Of a stretch of 64,000 bases of DNA, positions 26,184 to 35,106 are shown in pieces (the first letter of the stretch is position 1; every line of letters starts with the position of its first letter). Source of the DNA: DT-110 sp030148525. GTDB taxonomy: Bacteria > Bacteroidota > Bacteroidia > Chitinophagales > Saprospiraceae. The position numbers and the translations under genes were made by a program. The stretch lies in contig OZ245751.1 in the NCBI GenBank assembly GCA_965227445.1, positions 4,278,001-4,342,000 on the forward strand. The letters are read 5' to 3'. The notes beneath the pieces were generated by a model that had not been told where the DNA came from, made no database searches, and was given only the letters and a program-made list of their open reading frames with translations.

Positions 26184-28908
26184 CCTCCAGTCAATACCGA
26201 ACCCTTTTCGCATATTCTGTAACCTACATCTGATACTAATTATTCAAAGTAATCGAACAGTCCGACTATTTACTATTTGTGGCCTGTTGATCTTCCTGGT
26301 CACCGGCCATATGCGAGCGCAGGCATCCTTCAACCTGCAGGTGGATGCCGGTGAAACGCTGGATCAAGTGCTGAAAGAATTGGGCCTCACCTATAACCTT
26401 ACTTTTTCCTATCCCAGTGAATTAGGCCAGACCACCATCGACCGTCCTCTGAAGCGCACCCATTCCGAATTATCTGCCTTACTCGACGAATTACTGACCA
26501 CCCAGCAAATTGCTTTCAAACAAACGGGCCCGCGCACGATCCTACTTCGCCCCGAGCGAGAAACGGAGGAGGAAGCAACCATCTGGTACGGAACCGTCTA
26601 CGATGCCTACCAACAGGAGCCCCTCCCAAATGCAATCGTCCGGCTTGCCGGTACCAACCTGGGTACCTATACCGACGAAGAAGGTGCATTCTTTTTATCC
26701 CCGGAGCGTCCAGTCACCCGCGACGACACCCTGATTTTGCACTCCCTGGGCTATGCTGAACGGCGTATTCCGGGTATGGCTTTCGCCAAAAACCAACGCA
26801 TCGTCCTGGAACCGAGTCCGCTCGAATTGCGTGAAATCCTGGTGGTTGAGCCGCTCGGGCGACTATCAGTGGAACAGGTCGATCGCTTCGGGCAATCCCT
26901 CACCTCACAACGCAGACTGGCGGGCGGGACCAGCCAACTCGTTGGTCGCGACCTGTTCCGACAACTGCAATTGTTACCGGGAATCTTTTCCGCCAATGAC
27001 CAAAGTGCCGCTCTCCGTATCCGGGGAAGCACAGATAGTGAAACCTACGTCTTGCTCGACGGCATTCCATTGTTCCACAGTGACCATTACTACGGCATTT
27101 TCTCTGGTATTCAGACCGACTGGGTGGAAGACATTTCGGTATATCTCAACAACCTTCCGGTAGCATACGATGGCCGTACAGGGGGCATGGTCATTATGGA
27201 AGCCCCTGATTTCGTGGCTCAACCGGCTTTATCCATGGACCTGAACACCCTGACCGGAGCTATGCGGGCGGCCTTGCCACTTGGTGAAGGATGGCAGGTT
27301 CAGGTTGGCGGGCGTACCACCTGGCAGTCTGTAACGGATGCCCCTTTGTTCAGCAACCAGGCATCAGACGTCGCCTTCACGGAATTGATCGACCCTTTTA
27401 ATTCGCGCCGGGCACTGCTGACCCTGCAACCTGATTTTCGCTTTTACGACCTGAACGGGCAGGTTAGCTACCTGTCTGATCGCACGGTGGCTAAAGCTTC
27501 ATATTTCCGAAGCTTTGATCAATTTGATAATGGCTATTCGCTGGAATTTCGCACCCGGGAAAATCGGCGGCCATGGATCAACCGGGAGATCTTTTCACAA
27601 GATGATTCCTGGTACTCCGAAGGGGTCAGCCTGCAATGGGAACAGGATATCCGACCGGATTCCAGGCTTTTTGCGGAAGCCTATTACAGTTTCTTTCAGG
27701 AAGAAGGATTGGTTAACACCACTTTTCAACAGAGGCGATTAAGAGAGTTCCCTCCCATTCGCGAGCTCAGTTTTAATAATTGGCGTTTTAATGAAATGGA
27801 GGAGGTCGGTGGACGTATCTGGTTACAATTCGGTTCGCATTGGAAGGTTGGCTTATCGGGTACCCGCCCCCAAAGCACCTACACACTCGCCCAAGACTCG
27901 CTGGTGATCCTATCAGGTACCGGTAAAGGATCCATTGCTGCATCTTTTGCCGAAAGGCGATGGGAAAATGACCGGGGATTCGTGGAAATAGGAGGACGCC
28001 TATCGTATTATAACCTGGACAATCAATTTCGGTTTGCTCCCCGCATGCAAGCTCAGTATGCTCTATCGGACAATCTGAATGTCAAAGCCGCGCTCGGCCG
28101 GCATTTTCAGTATTTACGCGAACTCAACTACGAGAACAGGTTGGGAGAAACCCGGCCATTTTGGGCTGTCAGCGGAAGGGAGCTGTTTCCGGTGGGCGAA
28201 TCCTGGAACGGGATGGTCGGACTGGCCTTCTCCGCTACCAACTGGGAAATTGATCTCGAAATTTACCATAAAAAGCCGCTGGAGGTGGTGGAAGTAGCGG
28301 CAGTTCGGCCATCCTTCCGGGGGGGAGACATTATTCCCGGCCAGGCACCCGACTTTCGGGTGTTCACCGGGAACGGACGTATTTGGGGAGGAGATCTACT
28401 GATTTCCTACCGGCAAAAGAACTGGTCTTCCCAGCTCGCCTATACCCTGAGCAAAAACCAGCAACGCTTCCGGGAAATCGCCCGCAACCGATGGTTTGCT
28501 GCCCCCGATGACCGCCGTCATCAATTGAGCTGGACGACCGATTTCCAGTGGAAGGCATGGTCGATATCGGGCACCTATTCCTACAGCTCCGGGCGTCCGT
28601 ATACCAATTTGGCCAATCTGCGAAACGCCGAGGACCGCCGGCTGTTGTCTCCGGACGAACGCCAGGCCAGGCTCCCCGCGTATCACCGGCTCGATGCCGG
28701 TATTGAGTGGTCTTTCGAGACCAGAAAGGGACACGGAGCTCTGGGCCTCAGCGTTTTCAACCTCACCGACCGGGCCAATGTGGCCTACCGACAGTTCATT
28801 TTGTCGGTGCCCGTACAGCGCGAGCAAGAGACCCGAAACGAGATCCTGGGAGCCCAATCGGGGCTGCTACCCCGGACGGTAAGCCTGAATGCCCGCTGGG
28901 CATGGTGA
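26176..28908 (+). CDS. TonB-dependent outer-membrane receptor with STN signalling domain
   Basis: 910 aa from the ATG at 26176, which overlaps the fecR stop (atgaataa). Order: signal (LFTICGLLIFLVTGHMRAQ), secretin/TonB short N-terminal (STN) domain (FNLQVDAGETLDQVLKELG), carboxypeptidase-regulatory-like domain (WYGTVYDAYQQEPLPNAIV), plug (FRQLQLLPGIFSANDQSAALRIRG) and a beta-barrel to the C terminus (FNLTDRANVAYRQF). It imports an iron chelate or another large ligand and signals through FecR. The ligand is unknown. Last gene of the sigma-protease-FecR-receptor operon. Confidence 0.92.
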   Translation: MNNLQSIPNPFRIFCNLHLILIIQSNRTVRLFTICGLLIFLVTGHMRAQASFNLQVDAGETLDQVLKELGLTYNLTFSYPSELGQTTIDRPLKRTHSELSALLDELLTTQQIAFKQTGPRTILLRPERETEEEATIWYGTVYDAYQQEPLPNAIVRLAGTNLGTYTDEEGAFFLSPERPVTRDDTLILHSLGYAERRIPGMAFAKNQRIVLEPSPLELREILVVEPLGRLSVEQVDRFGQSLTSQRRLAGGTSQLVGRDLFRQLQLLPGIFSANDQSAALRIRGSTDSETYVLLDGIPLFHSDHYYGIFSGIQTDWVEDISVYLNNLPVAYDGRTGGMVIMEAPDFVAQPALSMDLNTLTGAMRAALPLGEGWQVQVGGRTTWQSVTDAPLFSNQASDVAFTELIDPFNSRRALLTLQPDFRFYDLNGQVSYLSDRTVAKASYFRSFDQFDNGYSLEFRTRENRRPWINREIFSQDDSWYSEGVSLQWEQDIRPDSRLFAEAYYSFFQEEGLVNTTFQQRRLREFPPIRELSFNNWRFNEMEEVGGRIWLQFGSHWKVGLSGTRPQSTYTLAQDSLVILSGTGKGSIAASFAERRWENDRGFVEIGGRLSYYNLDNQFRFAPRMQAQYALSDNLNVKAALGRHFQYLRELNYENRLGETRPFWAVSGRELFPVGESWNGMVGLAFSATNWEIDLEIYHKKPLEVVEVAAVRPSFRGGDIIPGQAPDFRVFTGNGRIWGGDLLISYRQKNWSSQLAYTLSKNQQRFREIARNRWFAAPDDRRHQLSWTTDFQWKAWSISGTYSYSSGRPYTNLANLRNAEDRRLLSPDERQARLPAYHRLDAGIEWSFETRKGHGALGLSVFNLTDRANVAYRQFILSVPVQREQETRNEILGAQSGLLPRTVSLNARWAW

Positions 28909-28968
28909 AAATCCATGAGGTTGAGTCCGGGTTGTTGGCTAAATGGCTAACGGTCAAAACCTTACGTT

Positions 28969-29053
28969 GTATTTGGTATTTAGTATTTGGTATAGGGTAG
29001 TAGGTAGTAGGACTATCTTAAATCCTTATACCCAATACCTACTACTATGTACT
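28969..29053 (+). repeat. Degenerate heptamer (gtatttg/gtagtag) inverted repeat
   Basis: The series gtatttg-gtattta-gtatttg-gtatagg-gtagtag-gtagtag is followed by the complementary ttatacccaatacctactacta, forming an imperfect hairpin after the TonB receptor gene. Another 7-base-period family; a related sequence lies at 23997-24060. Confidence 0.7.
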
Positions 29054-29106
29054 GGAGTTGGGCCTTGATTATCTTCCATTTATGAAATAGTCTGTACCCA
29101 CCCGCC

Positions 29107-29139
29107 CAAAAAAGGCCTTCCCACTTGCGCAGGAAGGCC
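29107..29139 (-). terminator. Rho-independent terminator of the RNR gene
   Basis: On the minus strand the stem ggccttcc/ggaaggcc with a 10-base loop is followed by TTTTTT. It starts 33 bases after the RNR stop codon. A strong, correctly oriented terminator. Confidence 0.85.
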
Positions 29140-29172
29140 GGTTATTGTGAGTAATATTGCTATTCGTAAAGC

Positions 29173-31749
29173 TTAGCTGCACTCGCTGTGACCACAGCTC
29201 TTACAGATGAGGCAACCCTCTTTGTAGATCAATCCGTCGGGATCACCACAGGAAGGACATGTTTCCTTCACAGCTTTTGTCCCGTCGGGGATAAACTTTT
29301 TAAGGGCGCGTACTACACCATTTCTCCAGGTGTTAATGTACTCTTGTTCTACGTTGAGGCCATTGACCAGGTCCACTACGTGGATGATCGGCATACCGTG
29401 ACGAAGAACGCCGGAGATCAATTTGGCGTAGTTCCAATATTCTTTATTGAAGGAACGGCTCAGGCCCTCAATGGTAACCCGATATTCTTCGCGATCTGTG
29501 TACTGGAAGTCGTAGCGATTCTCTTCCCGCTCTTCATCCCGGGCTTTGATAACCCATCCTTTGGACACATAGGAGGGCAGTCGGAAGGTATCAACGGCGC
29601 GACCAGTGAATATCTCGTAGGGACGTCCTTCGTACAATCCAATAACGGCAATCCAATCCTCTTCGTTGTTGCGGAAGCGCACAATTTCGGCTTCCAGCTT
29701 ATCGGGGCGCTTGGGCGAGGTGGTCTCCCGGAACGACGTTGATTCATGTTCGTCCTTCTTCTTATCGTCGTTGCTGACCAAAACACCGGACCGGGAACCG
29801 TCGCGATAGATGGTGCATCCCTTACAGCCTTCTTGCCAGGCCGTCTGGTAGATCTCTTTCACCATATCGACGGAAGTCTCAGTTGGTACATTGACGGTTA
29901 CGCTGATGGAGTGATCTACCCATTTCTGGATGGCGCCCTGCATCTTCACCTTCTGTACCCAGTCCACATCATTGGCGGTAGCTTTGTGGTAGGGCGAGGA
30001 TTCAAGAATTGCTGCCAGTTGGTCATCTTCCAGTTTGCGGACCTTATCAACATCGTGGCCATTAGCCTCCAGCCAGTCGATAAATTTATGGTGGAAAACA
30101 TTGTACTCTTCCCAGTGATCACCTACTTCATCTACAAAGGTTGCCTTGGTATCCTTATCGTTCGGGTTCACCTTCCGGCGGCGTTTATAGCTAATCAGGA
30201 AGGCCGGCTCAATACCAGAAGTTGTTTGCGTCATCAGGGAAGTAGTTCCCGTAGGTGCAATGGTTAGCAACGCAATATTTCGGCGACCGTACTTGGCCAT
30301 GAGTTCGAATAACTCCGGATCAGCATCTTTCAGGCGATTGACGAACGGATTGGCTTCTTCCCGTTTGATGTCAAAGACCGGGAAGGGGCCGCGGTCACGG
30401 GCCATTTCTACCGAGGAGCGGTAAGCGCTCAACGCCAGGTTTTTGTGTACTTCCACTGAGTGTGCAATACCAGCATCACTTCCGTACTGAAGCCCGAGAG
30501 CAGCCAGCATATCGCCTTCAGCGGTAATTCCGACTCCGGTACGACGACCATTCACACAGGCCTCGCGGATTTTCATCCACAGTTCACTTTCAACCTTCTT
30601 GATGTTGCCCTTTTCGGGATCGTGATCTACCTTCTCGATGATGCGGTCGATCTTTTCGATTTCCAGATCGATAATATCATCCATGATCCGCTGAGCGTAT
30701 TTTACATGCTTGCGGAATTTCTTGAAATTAAAGGATGCCTTTTTGGTAAACGGATGCTCGACGTAGCTAAACAGATTGATAGCAAGCAGTCGGCAACTAT
30801 CGTAAGGGCATAGTGGAATCTCGCCACAGGGGTTAGTAGACACCGTGTTATACCCCAGGTCAGCGTAGGAATCGGGTACTGACTCGCGAATGACCGTATC
30901 CCAGAAAAGTACGCCAGGTTCAGCCGACTTCCAGGCATTGTGAATGATTTTACCCCACAAACGAGCAGCGTCAACCTCCTTGGTTACCACCGGGTCATCG
31001 CTGTGAATGGGGTACTGCTGCATATATTTCTCACCACTCAGAGCGGCTTTCATGAACTCGTCATCGATCTTGACAGATACGTTGGCACCAGTCACTTTGC
31101 CTTGTTCCAGCTTGGCATCAATGAAGTCTTCGGCGTCGGGATGTTTTACGGAAACCGTAAGCATGAGCGCGCCCCGGCGACCATCCTGAGCCACCTCTCG
31201 GGTGGAATTGGAATAGCGCTCCATAAAGGGCACAATTCCGGTGGAGGTCAGAGCGGAGTTCATAACGGGACTTCCCTTTGGACGAATGTGCGACAGGTCA
31301 TGCCCCACACCGCCCCGGCGTTTCATGAGCTGCACCTGTTCTTCGTCGGTGCGAATAATCCCACCGTAAGAGTCAGCTTCATTTCCGATCACAAAGCAGT
31401 TTGACAAAGACGAGATCTGATAATTATTGCCGATTCCCGCCATCGGGCTACCCTGGGGGACAATGTATTTAAAGGATTTGAGCAATTTATAAACTTCGTC
31501 CTCAGACATTGGGTCGGGGTACTTCCGCTCGACCCGGGCAATTTCAGAGGCAATACGACGATGCATATCGTCGGGTGTGCGCTCATATATATTGCCGAAC
31601 GAATCTTTCAGGGCGTATTTATTGACCCATACGTTGGCGGCCAGTTCGTCGCCATTAAAATACTTGGTTGCCGCCGCAAAGGCCTCTTCGAAGGAGTAGG
31701 TCCGGGCTGGGTTCGGGGCGTTTGATGATACGGTCAGTGGTGCATCCAT
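29173..31749 (-). CDS. nrdJ: Adenosylcobalamin-dependent (class II) ribonucleotide reductase
   Basis: 858 aa. An N-terminal small-barrel region leads to the alpha/beta barrel with ISSLSNCFVIG (redox Cys), STNPCGEIPLCPYDSCR (radical-site Cys and Glu) and IALLTIAPTGTTSLMTQ. A long C-terminal extension ends in a Cys-rich zinc-ribbon-like tail (CPSCGDPDG, CLICKSCGHSEC) that acts in thioredoxin-linked reduction. It reduces ribonucleotides to deoxyribonucleotides using coenzyme B12, independent of oxygen. No cobalamin riboswitch is recognisable upstream; instead three TTTTCCACA sites lie in the leader/promoter zone. Confidence 0.92.
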   Translation of the reverse strand: MDAPLTVSSNAPNPARTYSFEEAFAAATKYFNGDELAANVWVNKYALKDSFGNIYERTPDDMHRRIASEIARVERKYPDPMSEDEVYKLLKSFKYIVPQGSPMAGIGNNYQISSLSNCFVIGNEADSYGGIIRTDEEQVQLMKRRGGVGHDLSHIRPKGSPVMNSALTSTGIVPFMERYSNSTREVAQDGRRGALMLTVSVKHPDAEDFIDAKLEQGKVTGANVSVKIDDEFMKAALSGEKYMQQYPIHSDDPVVTKEVDAARLWGKIIHNAWKSAEPGVLFWDTVIRESVPDSYADLGYNTVSTNPCGEIPLCPYDSCRLLAINLFSYVEHPFTKKASFNFKKFRKHVKYAQRIMDDIIDLEIEKIDRIIEKVDHDPEKGNIKKVESELWMKIREACVNGRRTGVGITAEGDMLAALGLQYGSDAGIAHSVEVHKNLALSAYRSSVEMARDRGPFPVFDIKREEANPFVNRLKDADPELFELMAKYGRRNIALLTIAPTGTTSLMTQTTSGIEPAFLISYKRRRKVNPNDKDTKATFVDEVGDHWEEYNVFHHKFIDWLEANGHDVDKVRKLEDDQLAAILESSPYHKATANDVDWVQKVKMQGAIQKWVDHSISVTVNVPTETSVDMVKEIYQTAWQEGCKGCTIYRDGSRSGVLVSNDDKKKDEHESTSFRETTSPKRPDKLEAEIVRFRNNEEDWIAVIGLYEGRPYEIFTGRAVDTFRLPSYVSKGWVIKARDEEREENRYDFQYTDREEYRVTIEGLSRSFNKEYWNYAKLISGVLRHGMPIIHVVDLVNGLNVEQEYINTWRNGVVRALKKFIPDGTKAVKETCPSCGDPDGLIYKEGCLICKSCGHSECS

Positions 31750-31814
31750 AGCCGAAAATGGTTTTTAATTTTGGGTTAACATGCGGACAAGTTCCATCAT
31801 TACTTTGGGATTTA

Positions 31815-31822
31815 CAAACATA
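31815..31822 (-). promoter_or_regulatory. -7 box of class II RNR gene (TATGTTTG on minus strand)
   Basis: The minus strand reads TATGTTTG, fitting TAnnTTTG, 65 bases before the start codon. A -33 TTTG is not obvious. The neighbouring TTTTCCACA sites lie just upstream. Confidence 0.45.
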
Positions 31823-31842
31823 AAAAAAGTGTTATTAACACG

Positions 31843-32003
31843 TTTTCCACACCTCTAAGCAGGTTACTAACAGGTTTTTCCACATTACATAGTTGTGGAG
31901 GGGTGTTGTTTGTTAGCCCAGCGTTATCTGATGGATATTAAAGAGTGGACTAAAGTAGGCGAAATGTGCCTGAAATGAGAAAGAAGTTTTCCACACGTGT
32001 GGA
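31843..32003. promoter_or_regulatory. Cluster of DnaA-box-like sites upstream of RNR
   Basis: TTTTCCACA (one mismatch from the DnaA box TTATCCACA) occurs at 31843-31851, 31876-31884 and 31987-31995; the second pairs with an inverted tgtggag at 31894 and the third is part of the palindrome tccacacgtgtgga (31990-32003). DnaA control of RNR genes is known in other bacteria; here it is inference from motif clustering. Confidence 0.4.
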
Positions 32004-32017
32004 GATTTCAGGTTACA

Positions 32018-32450
32018 GGTTTGAGGTTTGAGGTTTGAGGTTTACTGCCTTCGGCTGACGGCTGACGGCTGACGGCTGACGGCTGACGGCTAACGGCTAA
32101 CGGCTGACGGCTGACGGCTGACGGCTGACGGCTAACGGCTAACGGCTGACGGCTGACGGCTGACGGCTGACGGCTGACGGCTGACGGCTGACGGCTGACG
32201 GCTGACGGCTGACGGCTGACGGCTGACGGCTGACGGCTGACGGCTGACGGCTGACGGCTGACGGCTGACGGCTGACGGCTGACGGCTGACGGCTGACGGC
32301 TGACGGCTGACGGCTGACGGCTGACGGCTGACGGCTGACGGCTGACGGCTGACGGCTGACGGCTGACGGCTGACGGCTGACGGCTGACGGCTGACGGCTG
32401 ACGGCTGACGGCTGACGGCTGACGGCTGACGGCTGACGGCTGACGGCTAA
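32018..32450 (+). repeat. Heptamer repeats (ggtttga)n and (ggctgac)n, about 57 units
   Basis: A short ggtttga run (32018-32042) is followed by a nearly perfect 400-bp array of the 7-mer cggctga from 32051 to 32450, with a few cggctaa units near the left end. It is the longest tandem array in the window. The minus frames spell a periodic SRQPSAV peptide with no gene features. The gap 31750-32633 holds only this, the sites above and the next repeat. Confidence 0.95.
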
Positions 32451-32543
32451 GTTTTTCTTTCACTCGAGTATTGGCAAATGAATAGTCCAAAAACTTGTCT
32501 GCTTTCCTGAGCAAATTCACCGCAGTTATGCCTAGCAACATGT

Positions 32544-32633
32544 AAACCGTGAACCGTGAACCGTGAACCGTGAACCGTGAACCGTGAACCGTGAACCGTG
32601 AACCGTGGACCGTAAACCGTGAACCTTGAACCA
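32544..32633 (+). repeat. Heptamer repeat (accgtga)n next to SCO gene
   Basis: About 12 units of accgtga, ending with accgtaa and accttga variants one base before the SCO protein stop codon. Same unit family as the 20097-20405 array. Confidence 0.92.
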
Positions 32634-33260
32634 TTACCCCCTCTGTCCGACTTCCTGAAGCAGTTTTTCAATATCCTTCATAAACTGATCCACATCTTCC
32701 GGGTCGGTACCGTCGCAAAAAGACCGTACGTAGCGATTTTCATCGACCAGGATCAGGCGACCACTGTGATCGAAGCCGCCGGGTGCATCGGGTGATTCGA
32801 TGGCAATACTGAAGTAATCATCGGCAATGGCGTAGATATCATCCTTATTGCCGGTAACGAAGTGCCATTTATCGGAAGTAACTCCCAGGTTGCGTGCGTA
32901 GTTAGCCAGGCGCCCGACCGTATCGCGTTTGGGATCGATGGAGTGAGCGAGCAACTTTAAGCGGGGTTCATCCTCAAATTGGTCGTGGATACGCAGCATT
33001 TGCTTCGTCACGGTAGGACAAATAGTTGGGCAGGACACAAAGAAAAAATCAGCTACGTAGATCTTTCCGGCAAACGTCTCATTGTCCACTACCTGGCTAT
33101 CCTGATTGATAAAGGAGAAATCGGGAATCTGGTGGTAGATGGTATCACCGTTCACTACTCGTTTCTGACCGAGGATGGGCAGTGGCCCCTCTTCCTCAAT
33201 GGTGGGCTCTAGGCACCCGGCTAATACAAAGGCTAGTATGCCAACTATAAAAAATCGCAT
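32634..33260 (-). CDS. SCO1/SenC-family copper-binding lipoprotein
   Basis: 208 aa. Lipoprotein signal MRFFIVGILAFVLAGC (Cys16). A thioredoxin-like fold with the copper-binding CxxxC in VSCPTICPTV and the distal His in GGFDHSGRLILVD, the three ligands of SCO proteins that deliver copper to cytochrome oxidase CuA. It is envelope-anchored. Its upstream neighbour on the same strand, a small lipoprotein gene, ends 48 bases before it, so the two may be one operon, but no cytochrome oxidase genes are in the window. Confidence 0.88.
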   Translation of the reverse strand: MRFFIVGILAFVLAGCLEPTIEEEGPLPILGQKRVVNGDTIYHQIPDFSFINQDSQVVDNETFAGKIYVADFFFVSCPTICPTVTKQMLRIHDQFEDEPRLKLLAHSIDPKRDTVGRLANYARNLGVTSDKWHFVTGNKDDIYAIADDYFSIAIESPDAPGGFDHSGRLILVDENRYVRSFCDGTDPEDVDQFMKDIEKLLQEVGQRG

Positions 33261-33308
33261 ATCGTGTTTATTTGTGGTCCTGGAAGGTCGTAACTTCTTC
33301 GCTACCGA

Positions 33309-33764
33309 TTAGTTCTCCTGGTCGGGCAGATCGGCCATTAACGCTTTGGCATTTTCGATGCTGGTATTGATCTGATCAGCCACTTCCTGAATGCTGGCTT
33401 TTTGATCGCGCAACTGTTCCATAATCGCATCGTGATCGTAGGTCTCGCGCAGCACTTCGGGTTGTTGGTAGCTGGTCATCCAGGCCATCATTCCGTCTTC
33501 TGCTTTTTCCAGTTCGCGTTGCATCAATTCGATCTTGCCATCCATTTCTTCGCTGATCGATTCCTTATTGGCTTCGTAGTAGGAGCGCAGATTTCTGCTC
33601 AAGCGATTGACTTCGGCTGTTTTGGGCATCACTTCGTCGTGGATAGCCATCACTTCCCCGGCTAACTCGTCTTCTTGTTGGATGAGGTTTTCTGATCCGG
33701 AGCCTCCACAGCTAACCAACGCAGCACTCAGGAAAAGGAATAGGATTCGATTTAAATATTTCAT
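33309..33764 (-). CDS. Small helical lipoprotein of unknown function
   Basis: 151 aa. The N terminus ILFLFLSAALVSCGG gives a lipoprotein with Cys19. The rest is strongly helical and charged (ELAGEVMAIHDEVMPKTAEV, MQRELEKAEDGMMAWM, QLRDQKASIQEVADQIN), probably coiled-coil. Similar small lipoproteins are common near SCO genes of Bacteroidota, but I do not know a function. It probably forms a unit with the SCO gene downstream. Confidence 0.65.
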   Translation of the reverse strand: MKYLNRILFLFLSAALVSCGGSGSENLIQQEDELAGEVMAIHDEVMPKTAEVNRLSRNLRSYYEANKESISEEMDGKIELMQRELEKAEDGMMAWMTSYQQPEVLRETYDHDAIMEQLRDQKASIQEVADQINTSIENAKALMADLPDQEN

Positions 33765-33883
33765 GTATCATTGGTTTTTTTGCTTTCGCAAAAATACAAA
33801 CAGCAAACGTTGTTTTGCGATTACTCCCAACAAAACAACCGCTAGCTTGTACAGTAAGTTGTGTAATACCTAACGATAAAACC

Positions 33884-35098
33884 ATGAAAGACACTTTCCT
33901 TATTGATGCGATTCGTACCCCCATCGGTAAATTTACGGGTACGCTTTCTCCGGTCCGCACCGATGACCTAGCGGCCCACGTAATTCGAACGCTGATGGAA
34001 CGCAACCCTACCATCGACGGCGAAGCGGTAAACGAGGTGATTATGGGCTGTGCCAATCAGGCGGGCGAAGATAATCGCAACGTAGCCCGCATGGCCCTGC
34101 TTCTGGCCGGCCTTCCCTGGTCGGTACCCGGTGAAACCGTTAACCGCTTGTGTGCCTCGGGGATGTCGGCAGCCATCCACGCCCACCGGGCCGTTCAGAC
34201 GGGCGATGGTGACATTTTCGTGATTGGCGGTGTAGAGCATATGACCCGCGGGCCCTGGGTGATTTCCAAAGTATCCAAGGCCTACGGCCGCGATGCCCAG
34301 ATGCACGACTCCTCCTTCGGGTGGCGGTTCGTGAATCCTAAAATGAAGGCCATGTTCGGTACCGACTCCATGGGGCAAACGGCCGAAAATCTGGCGCAGC
34401 AATTCGCTATCAGCCGGATCGATCAGGATACCTATGCCTTCCACTCCCAGCGCAAGGCCGCCGAAGCACAACGGGAAGGACGTCTGGCCGAAGAGATCGT
34501 TCCGGTCGAAATTCCCAAGCGTAAGGGTGATCCCATCATTTTTAAACTGGATGAGTTCATTCGACCCGAAACCACCCTGGAGGTCCTCGCCAAACTACGC
34601 ACAGCCTTCAAAAGCCAGGAAGATGGCGGAACGGTGACCGCAGGCAATGCCTCTGGTCTGAACGACGGAGCTGCAGCCATGCTCCTGGCATCCGAAGAAG
34701 GAGTCAAAACACATAATCTGACGCCTAAAGCCCGCATCGTTTCCTCGGCTGTGGTCGGCGTGGAACCACGCATCATGGGCATCGGACCGGTGGGAGCTTC
34801 CCGCAAGGCACTAAAAAAAGCAGGGCTGACCCTGGATCAAATGGATATCATCGAGATCAACGAAGCCTTTGCCGCACAGGTCCTCGCCTGTACCCGCGAA
34901 CTCGGCCTGGCCGATGATGACCCCCGCATCAACCCCAATGGTGGAGCCATTGCTATCGGGCACCCGCTCGGCATGACCGGGACGCGTATTTTGCAAACGG
35001 CAGCCCTGGAATTGCAGCACACCAAAAAGAAATACGCATTGGTAACCATGTGCGTAGGTGTAGGGCAGGGTTATGCCACTATCCTGGAACGAGTATAG
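33884..35098 (+). CDS. Acetyl-CoA C-acyltransferase (thiolase)
   Basis: 404 aa from the ATG at 33884 (MKDTFLIDAIRTPIGKFTG), the usual thiolase start. The nucleophilic Cys is in TVNRLCASGMSAA; NEAFAAQ, the His in GGAIAIGHPLGMTG and the second catalytic Cys in VTMCVGVGQG are all present. It cleaves or condenses acyl-CoAs; the family includes FadA and PcaF, and the GMTG variant resembles the PcaF/beta-ketoadipyl type. Monocistronic here, convergent with the patatin autotransporter gene (8-base gap). Confidence 0.9.
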   Translation: MKDTFLIDAIRTPIGKFTGTLSPVRTDDLAAHVIRTLMERNPTIDGEAVNEVIMGCANQAGEDNRNVARMALLLAGLPWSVPGETVNRLCASGMSAAIHAHRAVQTGDGDIFVIGGVEHMTRGPWVISKVSKAYGRDAQMHDSSFGWRFVNPKMKAMFGTDSMGQTAENLAQQFAISRIDQDTYAFHSQRKAAEAQREGRLAEEIVPVEIPKRKGDPIIFKLDEFIRPETTLEVLAKLRTAFKSQEDGGTVTAGNASGLNDGAAAMLLASEEGVKTHNLTPKARIVSSAVVGVEPRIMGIGPVGASRKALKKAGLTLDQMDIIEINEAFAAQVLACTRELGLADDDPRINPNGGAIAIGHPLGMTGTRILQTAALELQHTKKKYALVTMCVGVGQGYATILERV

Positions 35099-35106
35099 CC
35101 TTATTG

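Noticed and set aside
31843..32003. Replication origin (DnaA boxes, nearby parA)
   Set aside because: Only three non-perfect boxes, no dnaA or dnaN, no AT-rich unwinding region, and parA is 6 kb away with no parB.
32051..32450. CRISPR array
   Set aside because: Units are 7 bases in direct tandem with no spacers and no cas genes.
32008..32634. 208-codon frame encoding SRQPSAV repeats
   Set aside because: Same artefact of the (ggctgac)n array; all units are non-coding in character.
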